From: Cellulosilyticum sp.
GTDB taxonomy: Bacteria; Bacillota; Clostridia; Lachnospirales; Cellulosilyticaceae
Direction: 5' to 3'
Assembly: GCA_015058045.1 (NCBI GenBank)
Contig: SVDC01000018.1
Location: 16,550 to 66,092, forward strand
DNA length: 49,543 nucleotides
Shown here piece by piece: positions 24,252 to 35,331 of this stretch (positions within the stretch are counted from its first letter, which is position 1; each line of letters opens with the position of its first letter). Position numbers and translations under genes: made by a program. Below the pieces are notes generated by a model. That model was not told where the DNA came from, ran no database searches, and saw only the letters and a program-made list of their open reading frames with translations.

Positions 24252-26714
24252 ATGCCATATGGTTTCAATAAAGAAAAATTTAAAGGCGAAATTTTAGACC
24301 ACATTAGAAACTTCTCAAGAAAAACTCTCGAAGATGCATCTCCACAAGAAATCTACCAAGCTGTTGCCTTTGCTGTACGTGATGTGATTACTGATGATTG
24401 GATTGAAACACAAAGAGCTTATACCAATAACTCTCCTAAAATTCTCTACTATCTTTCTATGGAATTCTTAGTAGGACGCGCTCTTGGCAACAACCTTGTC
24501 AACATGGGGATTTTAGAAGATGTAGAAGAAGCTTTAAAAGAACTCCATATTGATATTGATTTAGATTTGATTGAGAACCAAGAACCTGATGCAGGGCTTG
24601 GTAATGGTGGTCTTGGTAGGCTTGCTGCCTGCTTTTTAGATTCTTTATCTACCCTTTCTTATCCTGCCTATGGCTGTGGTATCCGTTATAACTATGGAAT
24701 CTTTAAGCAAAAGATTGAAGATGGTCGCCAAGTGGAATATCCTGATGATTGGCTTGCCAATGGTAATCCTTGGGAGGTAAAACGTAATGATAACGCTCAA
24801 GAGATTAAGTTTGGTGGACGCGTAGAAACTTATTTAGACGATTCAGGCCGTCTCCGTTTTATTCAAAAAGACTATGATTCTGTCTTAGCTATTCCTTATG
24901 ATATGCCTATTGTAGGCTATAAAAATGCGTATATTAACGCCCTTAGACTTTGGGATGCTGAATCACCTCAAAAATTTGTGTTACAATTCTTTGATCAAGG
25001 TGCTTATGAAAAAGCTGTTGAACAACAAACTTTAGCCAAAACTTTAGTTGAAGTGCTTTATCCTAATGATAATCACTATAAAGGCAAAGAACTTCGCTTA
25101 AAACAACAATACTTCTTTGTATCTGCTACTGTGCAACAAGCTGTAGCCAAATTCAAAAAATCTAATAACAGCATTTATGCCCTTCCAAATAAAGTCGTCT
25201 TCCAAATGAATGATACCCATCCATCTATTGCAGTAGCTGAACTCATGCGTATCTTATTAGATGAAGAAGGTTTAACTTGGGAAGATGCTTTCGATATCAC
25301 AACACGTACTTGTGCCTATACCAACCATACCATTATGATTGAAGCCCTTGAAACTTGGCCAATCGATTTATTCCAAAGACTCCTTCCTCGTATCTATCAA
25401 ATTATTGAAGAGATTAATAGACGCTTTTGCATCGACCTTCGCCAGATACATCATATGCCAGAAAGCTGTATCCGTAATATGAGTATTATCTGTGATGGAC
25501 AAATCAAAATGGCTTACCTTGCTATTGTTGGCAGTTTCTCAGTGAACGGTGTTGCTGCCATTCATACAGAAATCTTAAAAACCAATGTCCTTAAAAACTT
25601 TTATCAAGTTTATCCAGAAAAATTTAATAATAAAACAAATGGCATCACACAAAGACGTTGGTTAGGTCATGCCAATAAAGGTCTTGCACATCTAGTGACT
25701 GAAACCATTGGAGATGGTTGGTACACCGACTTATCCAAGCTCAAACAGTTAATGCCATTTAGCAAGGATAAAACTTTTATTGAGAAATACAGTGCCATAA
25801 AAAAACAAAATAAAGAGCGTCTTGCACGCTATGTTAAAGAACATAATGGCATCATTTTAAATACGGACTCTATCTTTGATGTTCAAGTTAAACGTTTACA
25901 TGAATATAAACGTCAGCTTATGAATGTTCTCCATATTATGATGCTTTATAATGAAATTAAAGCAAATCCAAATGGTCATTATGTCCCTCGTACCTTTATC
26001 TTTGGTGCCAAAGCAGCTCCTGGCTATACAAGAGCTAAACTCATTATTAAACTCATTAATGAAGTAGCTAATCTGGTTAATAATGATCCTATAACGAAAG
26101 ACTATTTAACCGTTGTATTTATAGAAAATTACTGCGTATCTAATGCAGAAATCATCATTCCTGCTGCCAATGTTAGTGAGCAAATCTCTACCGCTAGTAA
26201 AGAAGCTTCCGGTACCAGTAATATGAAGTTTATGCTTAATGGTGCCCTGACTGTTGGTACATTAGATGGTGCTAATATTGAAATCTTTGAAGAAGTCGGT
26301 GAAGATAATATCTTTATATTTGGTTTAACCTGTGAAGAAGTGCTTACACTTTACGCTTCTGGACAATATAATCCATGGGATATCTATAACCATGATGAAG
26401 CCATCTGCACCGTACTTAAAGACTTAATTAATGGTCATATTTATCCAAAAGATCATAATATGTTTGTTGAGATTTATGAATCACTCCTCAACCGTGCAGG
26501 AAACCATGCAGATCCATACTTTATTCTTAAAGACCTTAGAAGCTACTATAATATCCAAAAAGAAGTGGAAAAAGCATATCTTGATCAAACTACCTGGAAT
26601 CAAAAGGCCATTATCAATACGGCTTGTTCAGGTAAATTCAGTTCTGATAGAACCATTAAACAATATGCAACAGAAATTTGGGAACTTTCACCGCTATATA
26701 GCCGAAATAGATAG
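24252..26714 (+). CDS. glgP: Glycogen/maltodextrin phosphorylase
   Basis: This 820-aa PLP enzyme releases glucose-1-phosphate from alpha-1,4-glucans in the cytosol. The PLP-lysine region EASGTSNMKFMLNGALT is near residues 651-667. YYLSMEFLVGRAL near residue 66, GNGGLGRLAACFLDSL near residue 117 and VKRLHEYKRQLMN near residue 545 are family signatures. Length fits the 800-850 usual range. GGGAGG lies 8 bases before the ATG. A TATAAT at 24197-24202 with TTGTAT 19 bases upstream is a fair promoter. It stands alone without other glycogen genes nearby. Confidence 0.96.
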   Translation: MPYGFNKEKFKGEILDHIRNFSRKTLEDASPQEIYQAVAFAVRDVITDDWIETQRAYTNNSPKILYYLSMEFLVGRALGNNLVNMGILEDVEEALKELHIDIDLDLIENQEPDAGLGNGGLGRLAACFLDSLSTLSYPAYGCGIRYNYGIFKQKIEDGRQVEYPDDWLANGNPWEVKRNDNAQEIKFGGRVETYLDDSGRLRFIQKDYDSVLAIPYDMPIVGYKNAYINALRLWDAESPQKFVLQFFDQGAYEKAVEQQTLAKTLVEVLYPNDNHYKGKELRLKQQYFFVSATVQQAVAKFKKSNNSIYALPNKVVFQMNDTHPSIAVAELMRILLDEEGLTWEDAFDITTRTCAYTNHTIMIEALETWPIDLFQRLLPRIYQIIEEINRRFCIDLRQIHHMPESCIRNMSIICDGQIKMAYLAIVGSFSVNGVAAIHTEILKTNVLKNFYQVYPEKFNNKTNGITQRRWLGHANKGLAHLVTETIGDGWYTDLSKLKQLMPFSKDKTFIEKYSAIKKQNKERLARYVKEHNGIILNTDSIFDVQVKRLHEYKRQLMNVLHIMMLYNEIKANPNGHYVPRTFIFGAKAAPGYTRAKLIIKLINEVANLVNNDPITKDYLTVVFIENYCVSNAEIIIPAANVSEQISTASKEASGTSNMKFMLNGALTVGTLDGANIEIFEEVGEDNIFIFGLTCEEVLTLYASGQYNPWDIYNHDEAICTVLKDLINGHIYPKDHNMFVEIYESLLNRAGNHADPYFILKDLRSYYNIQKEVEKAYLDQTTWNQKAIINTACSGKFSSDRTIKQYATEIWELSPLYSRNR

Positions 26715-26743
26715 ATGATATCCATAACATCCTCATGGACCTA

Positions 26744-26752
26744 TGATATAAT
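26744..26752 (+). promoter_or_regulatory. Extended -10 promoter of the USP-like gene
   Basis: TGATATAAT is a perfect extended -10 (TGN plus TATAAT), 35 bases before the ATG. No good -35 is visible, as usual for this promoter type. Confidence 0.55.
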
Positions 26753-26787
26753 AGCTTTATCACAAACGAATAAAAGGGGTGTATATT

Positions 26788-27174
26788 ATGAATTCAAAAG
26801 TTTTAGTCGGTATTACCATTCAAGAAAATAGTCGTCGCTTAATAGATGAAGGCGCTAGACTTGCTAGCGAGCTTAATGCACCACTTCATATTCTACATAT
26901 TAGAAAAGGGGAAACCATCTTTGACCATCCTGATAGTAGTACATTATTAGATGAGCTTTTTACTTATGGTGGCGAACTCGGTGGTGAAGTTCATTTTGTA
27001 TGTGGGAAAGAGATTCCATCTGTTTTCTCTAACTTTGTAACAGAAAATCATATTACACATTTAGTTATTGGCGAAGCGCCTACTGCTTTACCAACTTCTG
27101 TACCTTCTGTATATGATAAACTTGCTAACCAGTTGAATGATATTGAAATTATCGTTTTACAACGCGAGCATTAA
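26788..27174 (+). CDS. Universal stress protein-like (USP fold) protein
   Basis: This 128-aa cytosolic protein starts MNSKVLVGITIQENSRRLI, with a Rossmann-like pattern of alternating beta strands and helices. LHILHIRKGE near residue 34 and HLVIGEAP near residue 92 fit the USP/KdpD C-terminal fold. The ATP-binding G2xG9xGS motif of ATP-binding USPs is not visible, so nucleotide binding is doubtful. ATG 26788 is preferred over GTG 26779, which lies in the AAGGGG ribosome site. It has its own extended -10 promoter and terminator. Confidence 0.75.
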   Translation: MNSKVLVGITIQENSRRLIDEGARLASELNAPLHILHIRKGETIFDHPDSSTLLDELFTYGGELGGEVHFVCGKEIPSVFSNFVTENHITHLVIGEAPTALPTSVPSVYDKLANQLNDIEIIVLQREH

Positions 27175-27238
27175 TTGACTCATTTACCCTTATCAATATC
27201 CATTGAAACTGGGACCAAAAAGCAAACATAAAGTTATG

Positions 27239-27282
27239 AAAAATAGGAGCTACTATATACATATAGTAGTTCCTATTTTTTT
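27239..27282 (+). terminator. Intrinsic terminator of the USP-like gene
   Basis: AAAAATAGGAGCTACTATAT and ATATAGTAGTTCCTATTTTT pair over about 20 bp with one wobble and a 2-base loop, then two further Ts. Confidence 0.88.
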
Positions 27283-27364
27283 ATCTAAAAGGTAGTATTG
27301 TCTAGCCTCTTTTGTCATATTCCCTTCAAATTTTAGTGTTTTTGTTATCTTAAAGCATGATTTG

Positions 27365-27373
27365 TGGTATACT
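27365..27373 (+). promoter_or_regulatory. Extended -10 promoter of tsaC
   Basis: TGGTATACT fits an extended -10. It lies inside the longer frame that begins at 27357, which supports the start at 27420. Confidence 0.5.
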
Positions 27374-27419
27374 ACAAGGTAGAAATTCAATATGTTGCTT
27401 AATGATAGGAGCTACAATA

Positions 27420-28454
27420 ATGGAAACAATCATTATTTCAGATACACAAAATTTACAACAAGCAGCTCAAATTTTACAAGCTGGTGGTCTTGTCGCTTCT
27501 CCTACGGAAACAGTATATGGACTTTGTGCCAATGCACTTAATGAAGAAGCTGTAAAAAACATTTATAAAGCTAAAGGTAGACCAAGTGATAATCCTCTTA
27601 TTGTACATATTGCCGATCTTGGCATGTTACAACCACTCGTTACAGAGATATCACCCATTGCTGAAACTTTAATGAAACATTTTTGGCCAGGACCTATGAC
27701 TTTAGTGTTTAAAGCAAATAGCTTAGTACCTAAAGTTGTAACTGGAGGATTAGATACAGTTGCTGTACGCTTCCCTTCAGATCCTACTATTACTAATCTC
27801 ATTAAAACCTCAGGACTTCCTCTAGCTGCTCCTAGTGCAAATACTTCAGGTAAGCCTAGCCCTACTAACTTTGCACGTGTTTATGAGGATTTAAATGGCA
27901 AAATCGATTGCATCATTGAAGGTGGCAATTCTAAGTATGGTGTAGAGTCCACCGTTATTGATACAACAGGTGATATCGCTACTATTCTTCGTCCAGGGGG
28001 CATTACTTTTGAAATGATAGAAGAAGTTCTTGGAACTGTTATGATGGACCCTGCACTTGGACATAAACTTAAAGAAGGTGAAGTTCCTAAAGCTCCAGGT
28101 ATGAAATATACACACTATGCACCTAATGCTGAGGTTATTATTGTAAAAGGTGAAACCTCAAAAGTGATTGCCAAAATCAACGAACTGACTGCTATGCATA
28201 GGGCACTTGGTAAAAAAGTAGGGGTGATGGCTACTGATGAAACTTTATCCTACTTTATAGCTGATACTGTTCTCAGCGTTGGAACCGAGTCAGATCCTAC
28301 TACCATTGCAGCCCATCTTTTTGAAGTCCTTAGACAATATGATGATGCAGGTATGGATCTTGTCTATTCATTAGCCTTTAAAACTACAGGTATTGGTCAA
28401 GCTATTATGAACCGCTTAGAGAAATCTGCAGGTTATCACTTTATTGAAGCCTAG
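27420..28454 (+). CDS. tsaC: L-threonylcarbamoyladenylate synthase (TsaC/Sua5, two-domain)
   Basis: This 344-aa enzyme makes threonylcarbamoyl-AMP from Thr, bicarbonate and ATP for the t6A37 modification of ANN-reading tRNAs. The YrdC/TsaC domain fills about residues 1-205: SPTETVYGLCANA, KAKGRPSDNPLIVHI, FWPGPMTLVF and APSANTSGKPSPT. The C-terminal Sua5 domain starts after the linker APGMKYTHYAP near residue 225. The length is typical for the Sua5 form. AGGAG lies 8 bases before the ATG at 27420; the frame from 27357 overlaps the promoter and is not used. Confidence 0.95.
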   Translation: METIIISDTQNLQQAAQILQAGGLVASPTETVYGLCANALNEEAVKNIYKAKGRPSDNPLIVHIADLGMLQPLVTEISPIAETLMKHFWPGPMTLVFKANSLVPKVVTGGLDTVAVRFPSDPTITNLIKTSGLPLAAPSANTSGKPSPTNFARVYEDLNGKIDCIIEGGNSKYGVESTVIDTTGDIATILRPGGITFEMIEEVLGTVMMDPALGHKLKEGEVPKAPGMKYTHYAPNAEVIIVKGETSKVIAKINELTAMHRALGKKVGVMATDETLSYFIADTVLSVGTESDPTTIAAHLFEVLRQYDDAGMDLVYSLAFKTTGIGQAIMNRLEKSAGYHFIEA

Positions 28455-28504
28455 TTTTTATTTGCAAACTTTATAGACAGACTATTTATAAACAAATTTA
28501 ATCT

Positions 28505-28562
28505 TTTATCCTTTGCTACTATTTACAAATTTATAAAATATATTATAGTAGTAAAGGATAAA
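28505..28562. repeat. 18-bp inverted repeat upstream of rpiB
   Basis: TTTATCCTTTGCTACTAT (28505-28522) and ATAGTAGTAAAGGATAAA (28545-28562) pair fully, with a single G-T wobble, around a 22-base AT-only-like loop. No T tract follows, so it is not a standard terminator. It ends 36 bases before the rpiB ATG. Confidence 0.75.
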
Positions 28563-28598
28563 CTATAAGAAAACATACTATACTTTTGGAGGGAAACG

Positions 28599-29682
<1,084 letters not shown>

Positions 29683-29695
29683 TAAACTTATGATC

Positions 29696-29732
29696 ATTGC
29701 ACCGGTTGTCCTAGTTGACAATTCGGTGCAAT
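29696..29732 (+). terminator. Terminator-like hairpin after upp
   Basis: ATTGCACCGGTTGTC pairs with GACAATTCGGTGCAAT with one internal mismatch/wobble and a CTAGTT loop. Only a short T-rich stretch (TGTTATAA) follows, so termination may be weak and tagO could be read through. Confidence 0.6.
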
Positions 29733-29897
29733 TGTTATAAAACAATAAGAGAGTATGTAGTAACTTTAACCAATATAATGCATTACTTTTACTAGTTGTT
29801 TACATACTACTTTATTGGAATTGTGAATATATGATGGCTAATAGGTATACACTAATACCACTCATATGTAATTTACATATTTTAAGGAGATGAAAAA

Positions 29898-30956
29898 GTG
29901 GGCAATATAGACTATGCTATTTTATATGCTATTGCCTTTGTCTTAGCTTTTTTAATAGCATTTTTCGTAACACCTCTGGCGAAAAAAGTTGCTTTTAAAG
30001 TCGGGGCAATTGCGAAACCTAGAAAACGAGATATGCACAGCAAACCAATTCCTAGAATGGGCGGTATTGCTATCTTTTCAGGATTTATGATAACCTTTTT
30101 AGCGGTTATTTGGTACTTACCTCTTGTTAATCTTAAGCAAGTTATCGGGATTTTCATTGGTTGTACTACTATTTTTTTATTAGGATTTTTTGATGATATT
30201 TATGAGCTTCCAGCAAAGCCTAAATTTCTTATTCAGATTTTAGCTGCTACTATCGTAGCTGTTTTCGGCATTCGTATTGATTTTATTACGATTCCTTTTA
30301 TTGGTAGTGGTGAACAATATATGAACTTTTTATCGATTCCAGCTACTGTCATCTGGATTGTAGCCATTACAAATGCGGTTAACCTTATTGATGGTCTAGA
30401 TGGACTTGCAGCAGGTGTTTCATCTATTGCGTCTTTATGCCTCATGGTTTTATCCATAGATGCAGGATTCCCACCTGGCGCACTATTAACGGCTACCCTT
30501 GCAGGTTCTTGTATGGGATTCTTACCATATAACTTTAATCCTGCATCTATTTTCATGGGAGATACAGGTTCTACATTCCTTGGTTTTACTTTAGGTATTA
30601 CCTCTGTTATGGGACTTTTAAAAGGCTATACGATTGCAACGATTTTTATTGCTGTACTCGTTCTAGGCCTCCCAATTTTTGATACAAGCTTTGCGATTAT
30701 TAGAAGATTTTTAGCTGGAAAACCTATTATGTCTCCAGACCGTGGGCATTTACATCATCGTCTTGTAGACCATGGCTATAGCCAAAAACAAGCCGTTGTT
30801 ACTTTATACGGTATTAGCGGAATCCTTGGCTTATCTGCTATTGCTTTCTTTAATCGAAACTTAAAATTTGCACTTGTTGTTTTTGTGATGATGGGACTTT
30901 TACTTTATTTTACAGTAAAGACTATGTCTTCAAATAATCATAATCAAGATTCCTAA
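29898..30956 (+). CDS. tagO: Undecaprenyl-phosphate GlcNAc-1-phosphate transferase (TagO/WecA-like)
   Basis: This 352-aa protein with about 10-11 membrane helices transfers an N-acetylhexosamine-1-P to undecaprenyl phosphate, the first step of teichoic acid or other wall glycan synthesis. Motifs: PRMGGIAIF near residue 53, FFDDIYELPAKPKF near residue 97, AVNLIDGLDGLAAG near residue 160, FMGDTGSTFLGF near residue 218, and DRGHLHHRL near residue 281, the HIHH-type nucleotide-binding loop. The start is GTG with AAGGAG 8-9 bases upstream; no nearby ATG fits. MraY is excluded by the lack of its pentapeptide-specific motifs and context. The sugar is inferred. Confidence 0.92.
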   Translation: MGNIDYAILYAIAFVLAFLIAFFVTPLAKKVAFKVGAIAKPRKRDMHSKPIPRMGGIAIFSGFMITFLAVIWYLPLVNLKQVIGIFIGCTTIFLLGFFDDIYELPAKPKFLIQILAATIVAVFGIRIDFITIPFIGSGEQYMNFLSIPATVIWIVAITNAVNLIDGLDGLAAGVSSIASLCLMVLSIDAGFPPGALLTATLAGSCMGFLPYNFNPASIFMGDTGSTFLGFTLGITSVMGLLKGYTIATIFIAVLVLGLPIFDTSFAIIRRFLAGKPIMSPDRGHLHHRLVDHGYSQKQAVVTLYGISGILGLSAIAFFNRNLKFALVVFVMMGLLLYFTVKTMSSNNHNQDS

Positions 30957-30985
30957 TCAAAAGTGTAATAAATTTTAACTCATAC

Positions 30986-31014
30986 AAAAACTCCTTTCTT
31001 TAGGAGTTTTTTTT
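30986..31014 (+). terminator. Intrinsic terminator of tagO
   Basis: AAAAACTCC (30986-30994) pairs with GGAGTTTTT (31003-31011) with an 8-base loop, and Ts continue to 31014. Confidence 0.92.
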
Positions 31015-31092
31015 ATTAAAATCTTACTCTTTATCCCCCAAATAGAAGGTGATATACTTAGATATATGAAATTTAAAAAGGAGTTCTTTATA

Positions 31093-32082
31093 ATGCCAGA
31101 TGTTATTACCCACCATATATTCGGTCTAGACACTGCCCAAAATCTCAAAAATACTGCTCTCTATCCTCATATAAAGGAGCATAAAGATTTATTTGCTATT
31201 GGTTTGCAAGGACCTGATCCAATCTATTATCATCATTTAAGAAAAAAAGATCATAAAGCATATATTGCTTCTAAAATGCACACAGAAAAAACAGGGGATT
31301 TTCTAATTTCTGCTTTATGTCAAATTAAGAAATATGATAGTGATTCAATAGAATTTAGCCAAGGCTTAAGCTATTTAAGTGGATTAATCTGTCATTATAT
31401 TCTAGATTCTATGGCACACCCTTATATCTTTTATTTAGGCGGTAGATACTTAGAAGATGTACCTGAAACACATAAATATATAGGACTCCATAAAAAGATT
31501 GAACTTGCCATTGATACCATTCTATGTGAGGAACGTTTCTCATTAAAGAGTTCTAACTTTAAAATACACAAGAAGATTTTAAAAAATATAGAGATTCCTG
31601 AGTGTATTATTAATATGTTTGATGAAACATTATTTTTAAACTATGGTATTAATGGTGGAGGTAAAATTTTTAAAGATGCTTATGAAGATATTAGAACATA
31701 CTATAAAATAACTTATGACCGTTTTGGAACAAAAAAGGCAATGGCTTCTTTTGCTTCTCCTCTTCTTCCAAAATCTATGGCTCCTTTTATGGGTACATTC
31801 TCTTATTATAATTGCATGAGTCCAGGTGTTGATTATATGAATCGTCGTAAACAAGTATGGCTTCATCCTGTCACTGGAAATGTCTATACTTTTAGCTTCT
31901 ATGACATCTTACGAAATGCTAATAAAAAGAGTACATCTCTTCTTCAAGCAGCTTATGATTTTGCATTATCACAAATTTCTGCTGAAGAATTTAGAACTCT
32001 ACTCCCTAATATATCGTATCTAACTGGACTGTCAACAGATGATACGCGTCCTATGAAATATTTTAGCCATATGAATTTATAA
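31093..32082 (+). CDS. Zinc-dependent phospholipase C-like protein
   Basis: This 329-aa protein matches the family with the zinc-dependent phospholipase C / S1-P1 nuclease-like helical fold. MPDVITHHIFG at the N-terminus supplies the first His residues, followed by GLQGPDPIYYHH near residue 47, KMHTEKTGDF near residue 72, and LICHYILDSMAHPY near residue 104 with the central HxxxD and H. No signal peptide is seen, so it probably acts inside the cell or is membrane-associated. AAGGAG lies 9 bases before ATG 31093; an earlier ATG at 31066 has no such site. Substrate unknown. Confidence 0.85.
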   Translation: MPDVITHHIFGLDTAQNLKNTALYPHIKEHKDLFAIGLQGPDPIYYHHLRKKDHKAYIASKMHTEKTGDFLISALCQIKKYDSDSIEFSQGLSYLSGLICHYILDSMAHPYIFYLGGRYLEDVPETHKYIGLHKKIELAIDTILCEERFSLKSSNFKIHKKILKNIEIPECIINMFDETLFLNYGINGGGKIFKDAYEDIRTYYKITYDRFGTKKAMASFASPLLPKSMAPFMGTFSYYNCMSPGVDYMNRRKQVWLHPVTGNVYTFSFYDILRNANKKSTSLLQAAYDFALSQISAEEFRTLLPNISYLTGLSTDDTRPMKYFSHMNL

Positions 32083-32084
32083 AT

Positions 32085-32128
32085 AAAAGGCGATAAAACA
32101 AGGATTTTCCTCTGTTTTATCGCCTTTT
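32085..32128. terminator. Bidirectional terminator between convergent genes
   Basis: AAAAGGCGATAAAACA (32085-32100) pairs perfectly with TGTTTTATCGCCTTTT (32113-32128). It serves the plus gene ending at 32082 and the minus gene ending at 32177. Confidence 0.9.
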
Positions 32129-32176
32129 CATTTCTTCAAGTATTGTTTACCTAAAGTAAAACTTTAAGTGAAACGA

Positions 32177-32830
32177 TTAATTGGAAGAAGATTTTTTTAC
32201 ATTCAAACGTTCTTTGGCCCTTAATGTAATCTCTTTCACAACGCTCTGAAGAATCTTTTGGCTCTTCTTATCAATGGAATCAAAATCACATCTAATCACA
32301 TAGACATCTTGCTTTTCATCATAGCGTTGCTCAACTATTTCCGCATTTAATGTCATAACCTGTTTTAAGAGTACAAATTTAAAAGCAAAATGATCTTCTG
32401 GTATTCTTTCTCTACTATAAATTAACGCCCCTGAAGCGGATATGTTAACTAATACGCCTTCACACTCCAAAGGTTGTACAATTTTAATGGCTCTACGATA
32501 AGGTACTCTCTTATATCGTCTCTCATTCAATTTATAGAAGTTTACCATAGTCATCTTATAGTACCCTAAATCTGGTGTGATTGGTATGAGTTTAACTTCC
32601 CCTCCATATTTCAGGTATTCAATATCAACATTTCCTTTAAGTTCAAGAAAGAACGTACTAAACTTATCAAGCTCTTTTTTCTCTAAATTGATTAAAACTT
32701 TATAACCATCTCTTCCGTGTTTTCCTTTAATCTTAATAGGAATTGTAGCTTTCTTATCAGCAATCAATCTAGCCTCTAATTTTAATCTAAATATTTGTTC
32801 TACTAATTGATCTGGTATTAGTCCTTCCAT
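32177..32830 (-). CDS. PilZ-domain protein, YcgR-like c-di-GMP effector
   Basis: This 217-aa protein has an N-terminal YcgR-type beta domain (about 1-95) and a C-terminal PilZ domain (about 100-205). The c-di-GMP motifs are intact: RVPYR (RxxxR) near residue 108 and NISASG (N-x-S-x-x-G) near residue 128. YcgR-like proteins slow the flagellar motor or adjust surface behaviour when c-di-GMP rises. GGGGGAGAAGGT precedes the ATG. It is 71 bases after the hydratase gene and could be read from the same transcript. Fits a motile organism with c-di-GMP signalling. Confidence 0.92.
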   Translation of the reverse strand: MEGLIPDQLVEQIFRLKLEARLIADKKATIPIKIKGKHGRDGYKVLINLEKKELDKFSTFFLELKGNVDIEYLKYGGEVKLIPITPDLGYYKMTMVNFYKLNERRYKRVPYRRAIKIVQPLECEGVLVNISASGALIYSRERIPEDHFAFKFVLLKQVMTLNAEIVEQRYDEKQDVYVIRCDFDSIDKKSQKILQSVVKEITLRAKERLNVKKSSSN

Positions 32831-32901
32831 ACCTTCTCCCCCATTAATATTTTTCTTTACACCCTACTACTTTAATATTTCGACCATCTATTGTATGTCA
32901 T

Positions 32902-35196
32902 TTAGTCTCTATAGTAATTAATTAAACAGCCTGCTAAGATAATATCTCTTTCATCATCTGTTAAATCTTTAAGCGTTAGTTCAAAGGTCTTAATGGTATC
33001 CCCTAATACATAAGCTTTGATTTGGCTTACTTTATTTTTTACAGCATCTCTTATACCCGGTACAAAAATAAAATCTCCATTTTTAAATGGTAATGCTCCG
33101 TCTAATGTAAATGGTACCATTCCCCAGTTAATAAGGTTTGAACGATATCTCTTTGTTGCATATTCTCTTGCAATATTCGCCCATCCACCAAGTACTTTTT
33201 GACAAGAAGCTGCTTGTTCACGGGCAGAACCGTCCCCTGGTTTATTAGCATAAATGGTACTTCCTACACCTGTTGCTCTTTCATTGATACATTCAAATCC
33301 TGGAATTTGTCTTACTTTCTCAAATGCTGCTTTTACTTCTGTAAGTACATCTGAAGGGCTGCCACCTGAAAGTCTTGCTTTTTCTGCTTGTTGAAGTTCT
33401 TTTGCAAGTTCTACATACTCTGGTACACGTCTTGAAAGTGTGAATTCAGCAAGACGAAGTGGATTAGAACGGAAGCTTGATGTTTCTCCTGATGGAATAA
33501 GTTCATCTGTTGTAGTAACTTCGTCATGAATTTCTGCTACGACTTTTAGTAATAAGTCATTTGTAAGATTAGACATTTCTGGCCAGTCTGTAATATTTGG
33601 ACCAAATTTAAGTTCTGCACTCTCATCTGGTTTTCCTTCTCCAAAGTAGCAACGTTTATCATAAATTGCTTTGTCAAAGAAGTATTTTGGTTTAGTAAAG
33701 TTAACATCAATATCTGTTGCTGCTGTTAACACACCACCGTTTAAAGCAGTTGCTGCAATACTACGTGCATCCATTAAAGCAACACCTGAAAGTTGACCTT
33801 CTCCTGGTTTAGAACCCTCACGGTTAGGGAAGTTACGTGTAGAGTGACGAACGCTAAGACCATTATTAGGAGGTACATCTCCTGCACCAAAACATGGACC
33901 ACAGAATGCTGTACGAACCGTTGCACCTGCTGCCATAAGGTCAGCAATCGAACCGTTTTTAACAAGTTCCATAAAGGTTGGTTGGCTAGATGGATAAACG
34001 CTAAGAGCAAATTCATCTGCACCAATATCATGACCTCTTAAAATATCTGCTGCATCGCAAATATTATCATATGTACCACCTGCACAACCTGCAATAACAC
34101 CTTGTTGTACTATTAAACGGCCATTTTTAATTTTATCTCTTAAAGTGAATTTTACTTTACCATTGTTAAATTTAGTTGCTGCTTCATCTTCTACTTGAGC
34201 TAAGATATCTTCAAGGTTTGCATTAAGTTCATCAATTGTATATGTATTACTTGGATGGAATGGTAAGGCAATTGTAGGTTTTACTTTAGATAAATCCACT
34301 ACAATGGCACCATCATAGTAAGTTACATTACCTGGCTCAAGTTTCTTATAGTCTTCTTTTCTTCCGTGCATCTCAAAGTATTCTTCTACTTTTTCATCTG
34401 TTGCCCAGATAGATGAAAGACAAGTGGTTTCTGTCGTCATAACATCAATACCGTTACGATATTCTACATTAAGATTAGCAATACCATCCCCAACGAATTC
34501 CATCACTTTATTTTTAACATAACCATTTTTAAAGACTTGACCAATAATGGTTAAAGCAACATCTTGTGGGCCTACACCAGGATTTGGTTTACCTGTTAAG
34601 TAAACCGCTACAACACCTGGTCGATTTACATCATATGTTTTATTTAAAAGTTGCTTAGCAAGCTCACCGCCGCCTTCACCGATAGCCATTGTACCAAGTG
34701 CTCCATATCTTGTATGGCTATCAGAACCTAAAATCATTTTGCCACAGCCACTCATCATTTCACGCATATATTGGTGAATAACTGCTTGGTGAGCTGGTAC
34801 ATAGATTCCACCATACTTTTTAGCTGCTGAAAGCCCAAACATATGGTCATCTTCGTTGATGGTTCCACCTACTGCACAAAGACTGTTATGGCAGTTTGTA
34901 AGAACATAAGGAAGTGGGAATGCCTTCATTCCACTTGCTCTAGCTGTTTGGATAATCCCTACGTATGTAATATCATGTGATGCCATGGCATCAAATTTAA
35001 TTTTAAGCTTATCCATATTATCTGATGTATTATGTGCTTTAAGAATCCCATAAGCTATTGTATTCTGAGCTAAAGCTTCTTTATCCTCTACATTTATATC
35101 ATATTTTTGTTTAAGTTCTGCTGCTACATTTTCGTGGTCACTTACTAAATCTTTTCCATTAACTAAGTAAGCACCGCCCTCAAATAATTTAATCAC
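32902..35196 (-). CDS. Aconitase-family hydratase (YbhJ-like), substrate unknown
   Basis: This 764-aa protein has the aconitase fold with swivelling C-terminal domain. The [4Fe-4S] cysteines are GCAGG near residue 377 and CGPC near residue 439-442. [20 protein letters not shown] near residue 159 is an aconitase signature. INWGMVPF near residue 690 lies in the swivel domain. Length is short of AcnA (about 890) and the N-terminal part is unusual, as in the YbhJ-like group often called simply hydratase. ATG follows GGAGGGA. Whether it is a citrate/isocitrate isomerase is unclear. No TCA genes are adjacent. Confidence 0.87.
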   Translation of the reverse strand: MIKLFEGGAYLVNGKDLVSDHENVAAELKQKYDINVEDKEALAQNTIAYGILKAHNTSDNMDKLKIKFDAMASHDITYVGIIQTARASGMKAFPLPYVLTNCHNSLCAVGGTINEDDHMFGLSAAKKYGGIYVPAHQAVIHQYMREMMSGCGKMILGSDSHTRYGALGTMAIGEGGGELAKQLLNKTYDVNRPGVVAVYLTGKPNPGVGPQDVALTIIGQVFKNGYVKNKVMEFVGDGIANLNVEYRNGIDVMTTETTCLSSIWATDEKVEEYFEMHGRKEDYKKLEPGNVTYYDGAIVVDLSKVKPTIALPFHPSNTYTIDELNANLEDILAQVEDEAATKFNNGKVKFTLRDKIKNGRLIVQQGVIAGCAGGTYDNICDAADILRGHDIGADEFALSVYPSSQPTFMELVKNGSIADLMAAGATVRTAFCGPCFGAGDVPPNNGLSVRHSTRNFPNREGSKPGEGQLSGVALMDARSIAATALNGGVLTAATDIDVNFTKPKYFFDKAIYDKRCYFGEGKPDESAELKFGPNITDWPEMSNLTNDLLLKVVAEIHDEVTTTDELIPSGETSSFRSNPLRLAEFTLSRRVPEYVELAKELQQAEKARLSGGSPSDVLTEVKAAFEKVRQIPGFECINERATGVGSTIYANKPGDGSAREQAASCQKVLGGWANIAREYATKRYRSNLINWGMVPFTLDGALPFKNGDFIFVPGIRDAVKNKVSQIKAYVLGDTIKTFELTLKDLTDDERDIILAGCLINYYRD

Positions 35197-35290
35197 TTTA
35201 CTCCCTCCAATATCTAAATATTATATATTTTTCTTCATTATTTTTTAAATTATAACATACTCCTTATTTTTAGCCTATAGGCACTTTAGT

Positions 35291-35331
35291 AAAATAAATA
35301 AAGAATGATAATCAATCCATTACCATTCTTT
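35291..35331 (-). terminator. Intrinsic terminator of the two-component operon
   Basis: AAAGAATGGTAAT pairs with ATTATCATTCTTT on the minus strand (35331-35319 with 35312-35300, one G-T pair), followed by ATTTATTTTA. It overlaps the last stop codon. Confidence 0.82.

Noticed and set aside
26431-26718. 95-aa frame overlapping the end of glgP
   Set aside because: Out-of-frame shadow within the conserved phosphorylase C-terminus.
29752-29810. AGTATGTA/TACATACT inverted repeat before tagO
   Set aside because: Only 8 bp with a loop of about 40 AT-rich bases; too weak to call a structure.
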